A model generated the notes under the pieces. That model ran no database searches and had not been told where the DNA came from. It saw nothing but the letters and a program-made list of their open reading frames with translations. Below, one piece after another: positions 1-7,463 of a stretch of 64,000 bases of DNA (positions within the stretch are counted from its first letter, which is position 1; each line of letters begins with the position of its first letter). The position numbers and the translations under genes are program-made. The DNA is taken from positions 124,001-188,000 of the forward strand of contig NZ_BAABHB010000014.1 of the NCBI RefSeq assembly GCF_039541875.1. The letters run 5' to 3'. The stretch comes from Nibrella viscosa (GTDB lineage: Bacteria; Bacteroidota; Bacteroidia; Cytophagales; Spirosomataceae).

Positions 1-242
1 ACCGGTGAAACCCCGATAATAAACGGCGTGCCAATCTGGGCATTCCCGATCTGCAGGCTGCTGATACCACCTCCAATGCGCAGGCGCTGGCCAAACGGCA
101 ACGGACGTCCTTCGGGCGTTTGGGTACGTAACGGCTCTCGCCCTGCCTCCCGGCGGTCTTCGGGATCTTCAGTAATCTGAGCAAAGGCCAAACTGCTGCT
201 CAGTAAAGCCGACAGCAGTACTAGTTTTCCTATATGTTTCAT
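1..242 (-). CDS. Secreted or outer-membrane protein, N-terminal part only
   Basis: The gene runs off the left edge; only about 80 residues are visible. The start is the ATG at 242. A classical signal peptide follows: MKHIGKL, a hydrophobic stretch rich in Leu and Ser, then an AFA-Q cleavage site. The mature part begins with a charged, proline-rich segment (EDPEDRREAGREPLR) and then a Gly/Ile-rich segment that could begin a beta-barrel. No family can be assigned from this fragment. A similar layout (signal peptide, then a short polar segment with Pro and Thr) is seen in the partial gene at the right edge, but that is weak evidence of kinship. Export is well supported; the function is unknown. 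Confidence 0.6.
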   Translation of the reverse strand, partial: MKHIGKLVLLSALLSSSLAFAQITEDPEDRREAGREPLRTQTPEGRPLPFGQRLRIGGGISSLQIGNAQIGTPFIIGVSP

Positions 243-332
243 GTTTGTGCTGTAAAAACTGGGTACTCCTTTTAGTAACGAAAAAAACAACAAAATAGCA
301 TTTATCTGCCCGGAAGACCCCTTAACAAACAA

Positions 333-360
333 AACCGTTGGCAGCGGCTAAGGTTTTTTT
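333..360. terminator. Candidate bidirectional terminator hairpin
   Basis: An imperfect stem (AACC...GGTT with an inner TTGGC/GCTAA arm) is flanked by seven T on the plus strand and by TTTTGTTTGTT on the minus strand. It lies just past the stop of the MgtC-like gene, where a minus-strand terminator is expected. The stem has a bulge, so confidence is moderate. Confidence 0.4.
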
Positions 361-368
361 CAGCCTCC

Positions 369-1004
369 TCAGAAAACAAACTCTTTTACCTCCGGGTCAC
401 TCAACAGGCGTCGAATGCATTTTTCGTGATTTTTCTCCGGCCCATCCACGCGCCATTGCCCACTAATCTCATTGCCGGTGCGTCGCTGCATACCCCGCTG
501 CGGAGACAGGCCACACTCCTCAAACATTTTTTCGTAATTGTTTAAGGTTTTGTTGCGGTATTGGGTAACCACTCTATACTCACGCGTTTGGTTTAACCGA
601 CCAATCCGGTGCGACAGGGTGGACAGCAACAGCAGCGCTCCCAGGATCAGCACAAAGCCGATAACGGCAATGTCGTACAGCCCTCCGCCAATGCACATGC
701 CCAGGGCCGAAACCGCCCAGATGGTGGCGGCTGTGGTCAGCCCCTTCACCCGGTTATCGCCTTTGTAGATGATACCGGCTCCCAGAAAACCGATACCGTT
801 GACAATATTGGCGGCAATGCGGTCGCCACTGCTGCCGATTTTTTCAGAGGCTAAGGTAAACAGGGTAGCCCCGACACAGATCAGGATGGTAGTGCGGAAG
901 CCGGCCGATTTGCTGCGGTACTCGCGCTCAGCACCAATTATTCCACCAATAAACATGGACAGCAGTAACTTCAAAATGTCTTCTTCAGAAAAGGTCATGC
1001 TCAT
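369..1004 (-). CDS. MgtC/SapB family membrane protein
   Basis: An inner-membrane protein of the MgtC/SapB family. The hallmark N-terminal domain is visible: a hydrophobic helix followed by GGIIGAEREYRSKSAGFRT, then ICVGATLFTL and NGIGFLGAGIIYK, with four to five membrane segments up to about residue 130. A soluble C-terminal domain of about 80 residues follows (REYRVVTQYRNKTLNNYEKM). In pathogens the family affects Mg limitation survival and ATP synthase; in other bacteria its role is unclear. The reading frame is open up to an ATG at 1082, but the upstream residues do not resemble the family. I prefer the ATG at 1004 (MSMTFSEED); the ATG at 998 is also possible. The gene is transcribed alone and is divergent from uvrA. 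Confidence 0.8.
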   Translation of the reverse strand: MSMTFSEEDILKLLLSMFIGGIIGAEREYRSKSAGFRTTILICVGATLFTLASEKIGSSGDRIAANIVNGIGFLGAGIIYKGDNRVKGLTTAATIWAVSALGMCIGGGLYDIAVIGFVLILGALLLLSTLSHRIGRLNQTREYRVVTQYRNKTLNNYEKMFEECGLSPQRGMQRRTGNEISGQWRVDGPEKNHEKCIRRLLSDPEVKEFVF

Positions 1005-1132
1005 GTCAGTTTTAGGTAATACGAAGCCGGGCATATTTGCGTTGCATTGCCCCGGCACAATCATTAGTAACCAGGAAACCATATCCAGGCAAAAACCGTT
1101 AAAAACAGGTTAGGGTTTGCTAAATTTATAGA

Positions 1133-4042
1133 ATGAATCAGACTGACGGGACCGAAGTTTTGCCCTCCGTAGACCACCTTGACCCCAAGCAATATATTAT
1201 TATCAAAGGGGCTAAGGTACATAATCTCAAGAATGTTGACGTTGCCATTCCACGCAATAAGTTAGTGGTGCTGACGGGCCTGTCGGGCTCCGGCAAATCA
1301 TCGCTGGCGTTCGATACGCTCTTTGCCGAAGGGCAGCGTATGTACGTGGAGAGCCTGAGCAGTTACGCCCGGCAGTTTCTGGGCCGCATGGAAAAGCCGG
1401 ATGTAGAGTACATCCGGGGGGTATCACCGGCCATTGCCATTGAGCAGAAGGTCACGTCTCGAAACCCCCGCTCTACGGTTGGCACCTCCACCGAAATTTA
1501 CGATTACCTCAAGCTGCTGTTTGCCCGCGTGGGCGTTACCTTCTCGCCGGTGTCGGGCCGGGAGGTGCGTAAGGATACCGTGACCGATGTGGTCAATTAC
1601 CTGTACAGCTTTGAGGAAGGGCAGCGGGCGATGATTATGGCCCCGCTGCATATCCGCCCCGGCCGTGCCCTGGCCGATGAACTGAAGATTCTGCTCCAGA
1701 AAGGCTATACGCGTATTGTTGCCGACGGCACCGTGCAGTTTATGGAAGAACTGCTCGACGGGCCGGCGGAGCAATTGGCTGCCGTGTCGCAAAGCAAAGA
1801 CCTGGAGATATTGATCGACCGCAGTACCGTACAGTTTGATGCCGACGGAAACCCCGAAGAAGATAATCAGTACCGGTTTTCAGATTCGGTACAGACAGCC
1901 TTCTCGGAAGGCGACGGCATCTGCCGGGTCGATGTAGTCGGTAAGGAGGCCCGGACGTTTTCCGATAAATTTGAATTGGACGGGATTGTGTTTGAAGAGC
2001 CTACGGTCAACCTCTTTACCTTCAACAACCCCTACGGAGCCTGCCGGCGCTGCGATGGCTTCGGTAAAGTACTCGGCATTGACCCGGACCTGGTTTTTCC
2101 CGATAAAAATCTGTCGGTGTTTGAAGGGGCCATTGCACCCTGGCGCAGCGAGAAGATGAACGAAGAGTTTCTGCGGCCTTTGCTGAAGAACGGTATCCGC
2201 TTCGACTTTCCGATTCACCGCCCCTACAAAGACCTGACTTCCGAAGAGCAGGCACTACTCTGGACGGGTAACCAGTACTTCCAGGGTATTAACGCTTTTT
2301 TCGACTTTGTTGAGAGTCAGACCTTTAAGGTGCAGTACCGGGTGATGCTGTCGCGCTACCGGGGCAAAACCACCTGTCCGGAGTGCCGGGGCTCGCGGCT
2401 GCGCAAAGATGCCGGGTACGTAAAAGTGGCCGGCAAATCTATCACCGACCTGGTGCTGATGCCGATTGCCAAAGTAGCCGAGTTCTTTCGCACCCTCGAA
2501 CTACCGGCAGCGCAGCAGCAGGTAGCTAATCGGATTCTGGTTGAGGTTCGCAACCGGCTCGAATACATGGAGCGCGTCGGCCTGGGCTATCTGACCCTGA
2601 ACCGGCTGACCAATTCTCTCTCCGGTGGCGAGTACCAGCGCATTAAGCTGGCTACCTCACTGGGTAGTGCGCTGGTGGGCTCTATGTATATCCTGGACGA
2701 ACCCAGTATTGGCCTCCACCCCCGCGATACCCAGCGGCTGGTGAGCGTTCTTGAATCTCTCCGTGATCTGGGTAACACCGTGATTGTGGTCGAGCACGAA
2801 GAAGAAGTGATGCGGGCCGCAGACCAGATTATCGACATTGGCCCCGAGGCCGGCGTAAACGGGGGTGAACTGGTGTTTCAGGGAACCTGGGAAGATATAA
2901 GACTTGGGGCATGGGGCATGGAGCATGGGAACAAAGAAGTAACCCCCAGCCCCTCGCCCCCTGCGCTACGCTCCTATACCATCGACTTCCTCACCGGTCG
3001 CGAGCAGGTGCCGGTGCCGACGTTCCGGCGGAAGGCGACCAACTTCATTGAAGTGAACGGCGCGCGGGAGAATAACCTGAAAGATATTAATGTCCGTTTC
3101 CCGCTCAATACTCTGACGGTGGTGACGGGTGTCAGCGGATCGGGTAAGTCGACCCTGATCCGGAAGGTGCTGTACCCGGCGCTGGGCCGCCTGAAAGGTG
3201 AAACCGGCGAAGAAGCCGGCAAATTCGAGAGCCTGGGCGGCAGCATAGACCGCATCAAAGCCGTTGAAATGATTGACCAGAACCCCATTGGGAAGTCGAG
3301 CCGCTCCAACCCGGTCACCTACATCAAAGCTTACGACTACCTGCGGCAGGTGATGGCCGATCAGCCGGTATCCAAAGCGCGGGGGTACAAACCGTCGCAC
3401 TTCTCGTTTAACGTTGAAGGGGGCCGCTGCGAAGTGTGCCAGGGCGAAGGCGCGGTAAAAGTGGAGATGCAGTTTATGGCCGATATTTACCTCCGCTGCG
3501 AAGGCTGCAACGGCAAGCGCTTCAAGCAGGAGGTGCTGGAGGTGCTGCTGCACGAGAAAAACATCTCCGACATTCTGGATATGACCGTCGATGAAGCGAT
3601 CGACTTCTTCAAACAGGCCGAGCCAAAAATGGTGGAGAAACTGCTGCCGCTGCAGGAGGTGGGGCTGGGCTATATCGGCTTGGGGCAGTCGGCCAATACC
3701 CTGTCGGGCGGAGAGGCTCAGCGGGTCAAGCTGGCGTCGTTCCTGAGCAAGGGTAATTCCGACAAAGGCACCACGCTGTTTGTCTTCGACGAGCCCACCA
3801 CGGGGCTGCACTTCCACGACATCCGCAAGCTGCTGAAGGCCATCAACGCGCTGGTCGATCAGGGCGACAGCGTTATCATTATTGAGCATAATACCGAAAT
3901 CATCAAATCGGCCGACCACATCATCGACCTCGGTCCGGAAGGGGGCGATGCCGGTGGCTACGTCACCTTTACCGGTACGCCCGAGGAAATGGTGAAGCTG
4001 GAAAACAACTATACGGCCGCGTTTCTGAAGGAGAAGCTTTAA
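1133..4042 (+). CDS. uvrA: UvrA, excinuclease ABC subunit A (first copy)
   Basis: DNA damage-recognition ATPase of nucleotide excision repair, 969 residues (the usual length is about 940-960). It has two ABC modules. The first has Walker A GLSGSGKSSLAF near residue 50, zinc-binding CRRC and CPEC motifs, the signature NSLSGGEYQR, and YILDEPSIGLHP. The second has Walker A GVSGSGKSTLIRK near residue 670, the CEVC...CEGC zinc finger, the signature NTLSGGEAQR and FDEPTTGLHF. All catalytic motifs look intact. Between the modules, roughly residues 591-615 form an extra low-complexity stretch encoded by a seven-base repeat (see the repeat entry). A second complete uvrA lies at 24607-27492. This copy starts with ATG. 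Confidence 0.95.
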   Translation: MNQTDGTEVLPSVDHLDPKQYIIIKGAKVHNLKNVDVAIPRNKLVVLTGLSGSGKSSLAFDTLFAEGQRMYVESLSSYARQFLGRMEKPDVEYIRGVSPAIAIEQKVTSRNPRSTVGTSTEIYDYLKLLFARVGVTFSPVSGREVRKDTVTDVVNYLYSFEEGQRAMIMAPLHIRPGRALADELKILLQKGYTRIVADGTVQFMEELLDGPAEQLAAVSQSKDLEILIDRSTVQFDADGNPEEDNQYRFSDSVQTAFSEGDGICRVDVVGKEARTFSDKFELDGIVFEEPTVNLFTFNNPYGACRRCDGFGKVLGIDPDLVFPDKNLSVFEGAIAPWRSEKMNEEFLRPLLKNGIRFDFPIHRPYKDLTSEEQALLWTGNQYFQGINAFFDFVESQTFKVQYRVMLSRYRGKTTCPECRGSRLRKDAGYVKVAGKSITDLVLMPIAKVAEFFRTLELPAAQQQVANRILVEVRNRLEYMERVGLGYLTLNRLTNSLSGGEYQRIKLATSLGSALVGSMYILDEPSIGLHPRDTQRLVSVLESLRDLGNTVIVVEHEEEVMRAADQIIDIGPEAGVNGGELVFQGTWEDIRLGAWGMEHGNKEVTPSPSPPALRSYTIDFLTGREQVPVPTFRRKATNFIEVNGARENNLKDINVRFPLNTLTVVTGVSGSGKSTLIRKVLYPALGRLKGETGEEAGKFESLGGSIDRIKAVEMIDQNPIGKSSRSNPVTYIKAYDYLRQVMADQPVSKARGYKPSHFSFNVEGGRCEVCQGEGAVKVEMQFMADIYLRCEGCNGKRFKQEVLEVLLHEKNISDILDMTVDEAIDFFKQAEPKMVEKLLPLQEVGLGYIGLGQSANTLSGGEAQRVKLASFLSKGNSDKGTTLFVFDEPTTGLHFHDIRKLLKAINALVDQGDSVIIIEHNTEIIKSADHIIDLGPEGGDAGGYVTFTGTPEEMVKLENNYTAAFLKEKL
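2903..2977. repeat. Seven-base word repeat inside the uvrA reading frame
   Basis: The DNA shows GGGGCAT, GGGGCAT, GGAGCAT in tandem. About 25 bases later come C-rich words with the same period (CCCCCAG, CCCCTCG, CCCCCTG). The segment is in frame and encodes about 24 residues (LGAWGMEHG then EVTPSPSPP) between EDIR and YTIDFLTGRE. In UvrA proteins these two parts are normally joined by a short linker, and the second copy at 24607 lacks the insert. The frame is kept, so the insert is probably tolerated in a surface loop. Confidence 0.6.
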
Positions 4043-4062
4043 GGGCCGATGCGTAAAGGAAG

Positions 4063-4090
4063 CGGGCAGAGGCAACACTGCCCGTTTTTT
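4063..4090 (+). terminator. Rho-independent terminator after uvrA
   Basis: A seven-base-pair stem, CGGGCAG / CTGCCCG with an eight-base loop, is followed by six T. It lies 20 bases past the uvrA stop codon and before the next gene's start at 4133. This also argues against an upstream start for that gene. Confidence 0.8.
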
Positions 4091-4132
4091 GTTTTACTGA
4101 AAAGCCATAGCTTCGTAGTAAACCACTCAACT

Positions 4133-4705
4133 ATGTCTGAAACCGTTACCATACTATCACCGGATGCTTACCTGGAAATGGAGCGCCGGTCGTTGTTCAA
4201 ACATGAATATTACCGGGGCCAGTTAGTGGCAACAACCAGTGCCGGCAATAATCACAACATCATTACGGGAAACCTGATTGGGGCGTTACACCCATTTTTG
4301 AAAGAAAAGCCCTGTACCCTCTATCACAGTGATATGCGGTTGTTTATTCCGGACGGTACAACCTACGCCTATCCGGATCTGATGGTGGTAGCGGGCATGA
4401 AATACTTTACCGATGAGAAGAAAGATACCATCATCAATCCGCTGCTGGTAATCGAAGTACTGGCGTCCAGCACCGAAGCCTACGACCGGGGCGAGAAGTT
4501 CCGGAAGTACCGCACCATTCCGACCCTGCATGAATATGTCATGATCAGTTCAGAAAAGATGAATGTGGAAGTGTACCATAAAGAAGACGGGCATTGGTTA
4601 TTGTCAGACTCCCAGAGTCCGGAAGGCACGGTTCATCTGGAGAGTATCGGGTATGCGCTGGCACTGGCGGATGTATACGCTCAGACGGAGGATTTAAACG
4701 AATAA
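4133..4705 (+). CDS. Uma2 family (DUF820) putative PD-(D/E)XK nuclease
   Basis: A 190-residue protein of the Uma2/DUF820 family, which has a restriction-endonuclease-like fold and is very abundant in cyanobacteria and Cytophagales. Visible motifs are the N-terminal LSPDAYLEME, EYYRGQLVA, the PD of YPDLMVV, the E of VIEVLASST, and EKFRKYRTIP. Together these give the expected PD...ExV...K arrangement. The cellular role of the family is unknown; some members are linked to transposition or self-DNA processing. The frame is open from 4049, but that extension crosses the uvrA terminator, so I start at the ATG at 4133. The gene stands alone between uvrA and the heptose kinase. Confidence 0.8.
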   Translation: MSETVTILSPDAYLEMERRSLFKHEYYRGQLVATTSAGNNHNIITGNLIGALHPFLKEKPCTLYHSDMRLFIPDGTTYAYPDLMVVAGMKYFTDEKKDTIINPLLVIEVLASSTEAYDRGEKFRKYRTIPTLHEYVMISSEKMNVEVYHKEDGHWLLSDSQSPEGTVHLESIGYALALADVYAQTEDLNE

Positions 4706-4792
4706 ACAACGGTACCGATAACTCAGTGAGAGCGCCCTGTTTCCGGATTCTGCCCGGGTTTTTGTTTCTTTGCGGTATTAATTCGTTACGCT

Positions 4793-5818
4793 ATGAGTCC
4801 GGTGCTGGAGAAAATGACTATTGATGAGGTGTTTGACGCCTTTAACCAACTGCGCGTGCTGATAATCGGCGATGTGATGCTGGACTCCTACGTCTGGGGA
4901 AAAGTAGAGCGGATTTCGCCCGAAGCGCCGGTGCCGGTGGTGTCGGTGCAGCGTCGTGAACTGCGGTTGGGCGGTGCCGGCAATGTGCTGCTGAACGTGC
5001 AGGCGCTGGGGGCTGAGGCCATCATCTGCTCGGTGATCGGCACCGACGGCCCCGGCGATATGCTGATCGGGCAGCTTTGCGACCGTAACCTGAACTGCGA
5101 CGGCCTGATCCGCAGCGATTCGCGCATTACCACCATCAAAGAACGCATTATTGCCGGTTCGCAACAGGTGGTCCGGGTGGATACCGAAACGGATAAATAC
5201 ATCACCGACAGCGAATGCCGGCAACTGATTGCCAAAGCTAAAGAGCTTACACCTACCTGCGACGTAATTATCTTTGAAGACTATGACAAAGGCGTGTTGA
5301 GCAAAGAAGCCATTGCCGAAATTACCAACTTTGCCAATGAGCAGGGCGTGCCGACTGTAGTCGACCCTAAAAAGCGGAATTTCCTGTCGTATCATAACGC
5401 CAGTCTGTTCAAGCCTAATCTGAAAGAGCTCAGGGAGGGCCTTAAAATAGATTTTGATATTGATGCCAGGGAAGAGTTTGAAGCCGTCGTTGAAGAGCTG
5501 AAGACCCGTTTGAACCTGAAAGGCACGTTAATTACTCTCTCGGAGCGGGGGGTATACATCGACTACAATGGCCAGCAACACCGCTTACCCGCACATGTGC
5601 GCCAGATTTCCGACGTATCGGGGGCGGGTGACACGGTTATTAGCATTGCCGCCTGCTGCGTAGCCCTGAACATGCCGCCCCAGTTTATTGCCGGCCTTTC
5701 CAACCTGGGTGGTGGCCTGGTTTGCGAATCGGTAGGAGTGGTGCCGATCGACAAGCAGCGGCTGAAAGAAGAAGCCCGCAAAGAATTATTTTCTTCCAAT
5801 GGAAGTCCAAGCAAGTAA
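4793..5818 (+). CDS. D-glycero-beta-D-manno-heptose-7-phosphate kinase (HldE domain 1 / RfaE1 type)
   Basis: A PfkB-family sugar kinase of 341 residues, closest in type to the kinase half of HldE. It is expected to phosphorylate D-glycero-D-manno-heptose 7-phosphate at C1 for lipopolysaccharide core heptose synthesis. Visible motifs are IGDVMLDSYVWG, ISPEAPVPVV, the sugar-binding RLGGAGNVLLN, IFEDYDKGVLS, VVDPKKRNF, KPNLKEL, and the catalytic SDVSGAGDTV near residue 275. E. coli HldE is bifunctional (about 477 residues). This protein lacks the nucleotidyltransferase half, as is common where the kinase and transferase are separate genes. Its stop codon overlaps the ATG of the next small gene (TAATG), which suggests translational coupling. 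Confidence 0.85.
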   Translation: MSPVLEKMTIDEVFDAFNQLRVLIIGDVMLDSYVWGKVERISPEAPVPVVSVQRRELRLGGAGNVLLNVQALGAEAIICSVIGTDGPGDMLIGQLCDRNLNCDGLIRSDSRITTIKERIIAGSQQVVRVDTETDKYITDSECRQLIAKAKELTPTCDVIIFEDYDKGVLSKEAIAEITNFANEQGVPTVVDPKKRNFLSYHNASLFKPNLKELREGLKIDFDIDAREEFEAVVEELKTRLNLKGTLITLSERGVYIDYNGQQHRLPAHVRQISDVSGAGDTVISIAACCVALNMPPQFIAGLSNLGGGLVCESVGVVPIDKQRLKEEARKELFSSNGSPSK

Positions 5819-6134
5819 TGTCTCCCTTACGTTTACCACCAGCGTGCTTAATAAAGCAGGTTAGTGAACTGGGGTAACGAACGTCCAAACCGCCGAGCGC
5901 TACCGGGCCTACCTGGCTGCGCATGGCGTTACCTGCCTTGGGCTGATGCTGGAGTACAGCCAGACCCGGCCCCGCTATATCGAACGGACGGTCGGGCAGT
6001 TTCCGCCCAATATGGTCCGGCGCTGGCTGCCGGCCACCCGCGGTGCGCATGGCCTTTACCGGCAGTTTGGGCTCACCGACTTGGCCAGACCAGAAACGAT
6101 CATGGAAAAATTTGATCCGGATGCGTACCGCTAA
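5818..6134 (+). pseudogene. Small uncharacterised gene with a one-base frameshift in a G run
   Basis: The ATG at 5818 overlaps the stop of the heptose kinase gene. It opens a frame encoding MSPLRLPPACLIKQVSELG, which ends at a TAA at 5875-5877. If one G were restored in the GGGG run at 5871-5874, reading would continue through VTNVQTAERYRAYLAAHG to ...EKFDPDAYR and a TAA at 6134, giving about 105 residues. The downstream frame is open, has typical codon use and keeps a coherent composition. I therefore read this as one small gene broken by a single-base deletion, by a sequencing error, or read through a -1 slip. The alternative is a separate 62-residue protein starting at the ATG at 5946. I do not recognise the family. 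It converges on hemE with a gap of only 5 bases. Confidence 0.5.
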
Positions 6135-6139
6135 CAGTC

Positions 6140-7165
6140 CTACGCCGAATACTCCTTTACTGTTTCAATAAAGCACTTCACCTTTTCGGGGTCGGTATCC
6201 GGGTAAACACCGTGGCCAAGATTGGCAATATACCGCTGGGTACCGAACGCCTGAATCATCCGGCGTACCTCGGCCCGGATCTGATCGAAGCCGGCATAGA
6301 GCACACAGGGATCCAGATTACCCTGCAGCGTTTTGTCCGGAACCAGCCGGCGCGATTCCGTCGGGTCCATGTTCCAGTCGAGGCCCACGACCGAGCAGCT
6401 AAGCTGACCAATCTCCTGCCGCGCAAAGAAGGCTCCCTTGGCAAAGACGGTAACGGGTACTTCCGTAATTGCGTCGCAGATCTGTTTAATATAGGGCAGC
6501 GAATACGTCCGGTACTGCTCAGGAGAGAGAATACCGGCCCAGGAGTCGAAGATCTGCACGATATTGGCTCCGGCCTGCACCTGCGCTTTCAGGTAGCCGA
6601 TAGTGCTGTCGGTGATTTTCTGTAGCAGAGAATGGGAGAACGCCGGATCGGTGTAGAGCAGCTTTTTGGCTACTGAAAACGTTTTGGAGCCTTTTCCTTC
6701 CGTCATGTAGCAGAAAATGGTGAAGGGCGCTCCGGCAAAGCCGATAAGCGGTACCCGGTTGTTCAGTTCCCGCTTCACCAGCCGGATCGCTTCCAGGACA
6801 TACCCCAGGTCGGTATCGGCATCGGCGATGTGCAGGTGGTCGAGGTCGGCAGCCGAGCGGACAGTTTTGGGGAATACCGGGCCGCGTTGTTCAATCATTT
6901 CGTAGGGGAGGCCCATCGCTTCGGGCACCACCAGAATATCGGAGAAGATAATGGCGGCATCGACGCCCAGAATATCCACCGGCTGAAGGGTTACTTCGGC
7001 AGCCATCTCGGGTGTAGTAGCCAGGGCGATAAAGCTGCCGGCTTTTTCGCGCACGGCGCGGTATTCGGGTAAAATGCGACCGGCCTGCCGCATGAGCCAA
7101 ACGGGCACCCGCTCGGTTTTTTCGCCCCGCGCTGCCCGGAGCAACAAATCGTTTTGCAAAGTCAT
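6140..7165 (-). CDS. hemE: Uroporphyrinogen decarboxylase
   Basis: Decarboxylates the four acetate side chains of uroporphyrinogen III to give coproporphyrinogen III in haem synthesis; cytosolic, no cofactor. The 341-residue length is normal. The N-terminal signature RVPVWLMRQAGRILPEYR is present. So are the catalytic Asp region IIFSDILVVPEAMG, GFAGAPFTIFCYM, IVQIFDSWAG, GLDWNMD, QGNLDPCVLY and the C-terminal NLGHGVYPDTDPE. The gene stands alone. A perfect TATCTTTG element lies at 7170-7177, directly ahead of the ATG, so the transcript may have almost no leader. Confidence 0.95.
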   Translation of the reverse strand: MTLQNDLLLRAARGEKTERVPVWLMRQAGRILPEYRAVREKAGSFIALATTPEMAAEVTLQPVDILGVDAAIIFSDILVVPEAMGLPYEMIEQRGPVFPKTVRSAADLDHLHIADADTDLGYVLEAIRLVKRELNNRVPLIGFAGAPFTIFCYMTEGKGSKTFSVAKKLLYTDPAFSHSLLQKITDSTIGYLKAQVQAGANIVQIFDSWAGILSPEQYRTYSLPYIKQICDAITEVPVTVFAKGAFFARQEIGQLSCSVVGLDWNMDPTESRRLVPDKTLQGNLDPCVLYAGFDQIRAEVRRMIQAFGTQRYIANLGHGVYPDTDPEKVKCFIETVKEYSA

Positions 7166-7169
7166 GGCG

Positions 7170-7177
7170 CAAAGATA
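7170..7177 (-). promoter_or_regulatory. Bacteroidota -7 element of hemE
   Basis: On the minus strand this reads TATCTTTG, a perfect match to TAnnTTTG. It is only 4 bases from the hemE ATG at 7165, so transcription would start at or within the first codons. Confidence 0.5.
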
Positions 7178-7186
7178 AGGCTGAAC

Positions 7187-7280
7187 CAGGATTAGTAGGA
7201 TTGAAACCGGGAATGAGAACCAGGATTTCCGGGATTTAGTAGATTTACCGGATTTTGTGCGTATCCAGGATTCTCGTAAA
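7187..7280. repeat. Nine-base periodic repeat between hemE and the dehalogenase remnant
   Basis: The core GATT recurs about every nine bases. The clearest stretch reads CCGGGATTT, AGTAGATTT, ACCGGATTT, and the left part has CCAGGATTA, GTAGGATTG. The element is non-coding and lies upstream of hemE on the far side of its promoter. It differs in word length from the seven-base elements elsewhere in the window but has the same character. Confidence 0.5.
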
Positions 7281-7290
7281 ACGGCCTGTT

Positions 7291-7404
7291 ATGACTACAC
7301 TTCGAACACCCGATGAACGATTTGCCCATCTGCCTGTTGTGCAGGACGATAAAGGTGAGGAATGGGCGGAGCTGATTGTGCAGTTTATACAGGATAATCC
7401 GTGA
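7291..7404 (+). pseudogene. Remnant of a haloalkane-dehalogenase-like alpha/beta hydrolase
   Basis: A 37-codon open frame joins two parts. The first, MTTLRTPDERFAHLP, resembles the very N-terminus of haloalkane dehalogenases. The second, DDKGEEWAELIVQFIQDNP, resembles their last twenty or so residues (the segment after the catalytic His, usually QEDKGEE...). The roughly 260 residues between, including the nucleophile, are missing. This looks like an in-frame internal deletion that left both ends. I recognise the pieces from family knowledge; an alignment has not been run. The product is very unlikely to be an active enzyme. Confidence 0.55.
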
Positions 7405-7412
7405 GATAGTAA

Positions 7413-7445
7413 TTGTAGGTGTCCGTAGGCTATTTCCTATTTTTG
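7413..7445 (+). promoter_or_regulatory. Promoter of the glycosyltransferase gene
   Basis: A TTG at 7413-7415 and a perfect -7 element TATTTTTG at 7438-7445 are separated by 22 bases, slightly longer than the usual 19-21. The ATG at 7464 follows, preceded by a purine-rich TTGGAGGT, which is unusual for this phylum. Confidence 0.5.
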
Positions 7446-7463
7446 AGCAAATTTGGAGGTAGC

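Noticed and set aside
2966..4078. A 370-codon open frame opposite the second half of uvrA
   Set aside because: It is antisense to strongly conserved UvrA motifs, has no recognisable domain and reflects high GC codon use in the real gene.
4049..4132. N-terminal extension of the Uma2-family protein
   Set aside because: It crosses a clear rho-independent terminator of uvrA, and the residues do not match the family.
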